Source of the DNA: Acinetobacter calcoaceticus DSM 30006 = CIP 81.8
GTDB lineage: Bacteria > Pseudomonadota > Gammaproteobacteria > Pseudomonadales > Moraxellaceae
Assembly: GCF_000368965.1 (NCBI RefSeq)
Contig: NZ_KB849780.1
Location: forward strand, 1,860,145 to 1,924,144
Direction of reading: 5' to 3'
Length of the DNA: 64,000 nucleotides
In this document: in pieces, positions 63,650 to 64,000 of the stretch
Numbering within the stretch: the stretch's first letter is position 1
Layout of the letters: the number at the start of each line of letters is the position of its first letter
Translations under genes and position numbers: made by a program
Notes under the pieces: generated by a model
What the model was told of the DNA's origin: nothing
What the model saw: only the letters and a program-made list of their open reading frames with translations
Databases searched by the model: none

Positions 63650-64000
63650 TTACCCCAAAGTAATTAAAAAATAATCTAACAACCTTTCTCTTTCATCGGG
63701 CTTGTTCGGATCTAAAAGCTGAACCATTGCCCCATCTATCACAAACAAGAACATGTGAGCATCAGGTTTTGAAGCATTTGCATTGGTGGTTAAAAGCAAA
63801 TTATAGATTTCATTAATGAACCAGTTTCGATAATCAACGACTACCTGATATGCCTTGGGATGTGTTTTTGAAATCTCAAAAATAGCTTTAAAAGGCAAAT
63901 GATAAAGCCCGTCTAAATCGGCATGTAAAAAGTAAATTTTGCGAAGCTTTTCAAGCAGAGTTAAGTCTTTTTGAACATAAATGATTGAAAGCACTTCTTG
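63650..64000 (-). CDS. TetR-type regulator, C-terminal part (cut by window edge)
   Basis: The open frame enters at base 64000 and ends at 63650, giving the last 116 residues. The helix-turn-helix part lies beyond the window. What remains looks like a TetR-family ligand domain (LEKLRKIYFLHADLDGLYHLPFKAIFEISKTHP, then HMFLFVIDGAMVQLL near the end), all helical. The assignment is therefore tentative. A GTG at 63994 is not the likely start. Confidence 0.6.
   Translation of the reverse strand, partial: QEVLSIIYVQKDLTLLEKLRKIYFLHADLDGLYHLPFKAIFEISKTHPKAYQVVVDYRNWFINEIYNLLLTTNANASKPDAHMFLFVIDGAMVQLLDPNKPDERERLLDYFLITLG

Overview
The window is AT-rich DNA from a gamma-proteobacterium, almost certainly an Acinetobacter. 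The adjacent van and hca gene sets, with a vanK/vanP pair, a MarR-type hcaR and hcaABCDEFG in that order, match the arrangement known from Acinetobacter baylyi ADP1. Codon use and the other neighbours (OprD-type porins, coniferyl aldehyde dehydrogenase, DMT and APC transporters) agree. The species cannot be fixed by reading alone. No rRNA, tRNA, CRISPR array, transposase or integrase was seen.

1-22,200 is a large catabolic island for plant phenolics. After a truncated OsmC-YcaO gene come vanP-vanK (minus), an arylsulfatase / formylglycine-generating enzyme / OprD-type porin operon (plus), vanAB (plus) and vanR (minus). Near-identical palindromes with a GGATCC core, matching the known VanR operator ATTGGATCCAAT, lie before vanK, before the sulfatase operon and before vanAB. 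This suggests one VanR regulon that includes desulfation of a sulfated aromatic, perhaps vanillate sulfate (inference). Next are hcaR-hcaK (minus) and hcaA-G (plus): ester cleavage of chlorogenate-type compounds (hcaG), uptake (hcaK, hcaE), CoA activation (hcaC), chain shortening (hcaA) and aldehyde oxidation (hcaB), giving vanillate or hydroxybenzoates that feed vanAB. Two 17-bp inverted copies of one sequence flank the hcaK/hcaA promoter region and are probable HcaR operators.

22,300-26,430 holds a DMT exporter, a small unknown gene, an AraC regulator and a divergent coniferyl aldehyde dehydrogenase (calB).

26,213-44,526 is an accessory island bounded by two about 95% identical 221-bp direct repeats made of the 3' end of calB plus its terminator. 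Inside are an RTX-like fragment, a Tad (Flp) pilus operon (minus), and a divergent operon with a TadE-like protein, a Sec-exported Rhs protein carrying a C-terminal DUF2235 phospholipase domain, and an overlapping lipoprotein that is probably its immunity protein. The Tad set has four prepilin-like proteins but no visible prepilin peptidase, TadZ, RcpB or TadD; an FHA domain is fused to the TadA ATPase.

44,540-64,000 returns to metabolic genes: a small unknown gene, a CycA-like permease, astA-astC with an Lrp-type regulator, an SDR and an amidohydrolase, then a likely amine-catabolic cluster (aldehyde dehydrogenase, double SnoaL protein, GntR regulator, soluble Cache protein, APC permease, PuuB-like oxidase) and an AroP-like permease with a TTG start. 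A zinc-ribbon/glycine-zipper protein, a three-lipoprotein envelope operon (CsgG-like, DUF4810, DUF799) and the end of a TetR-type gene close the window.
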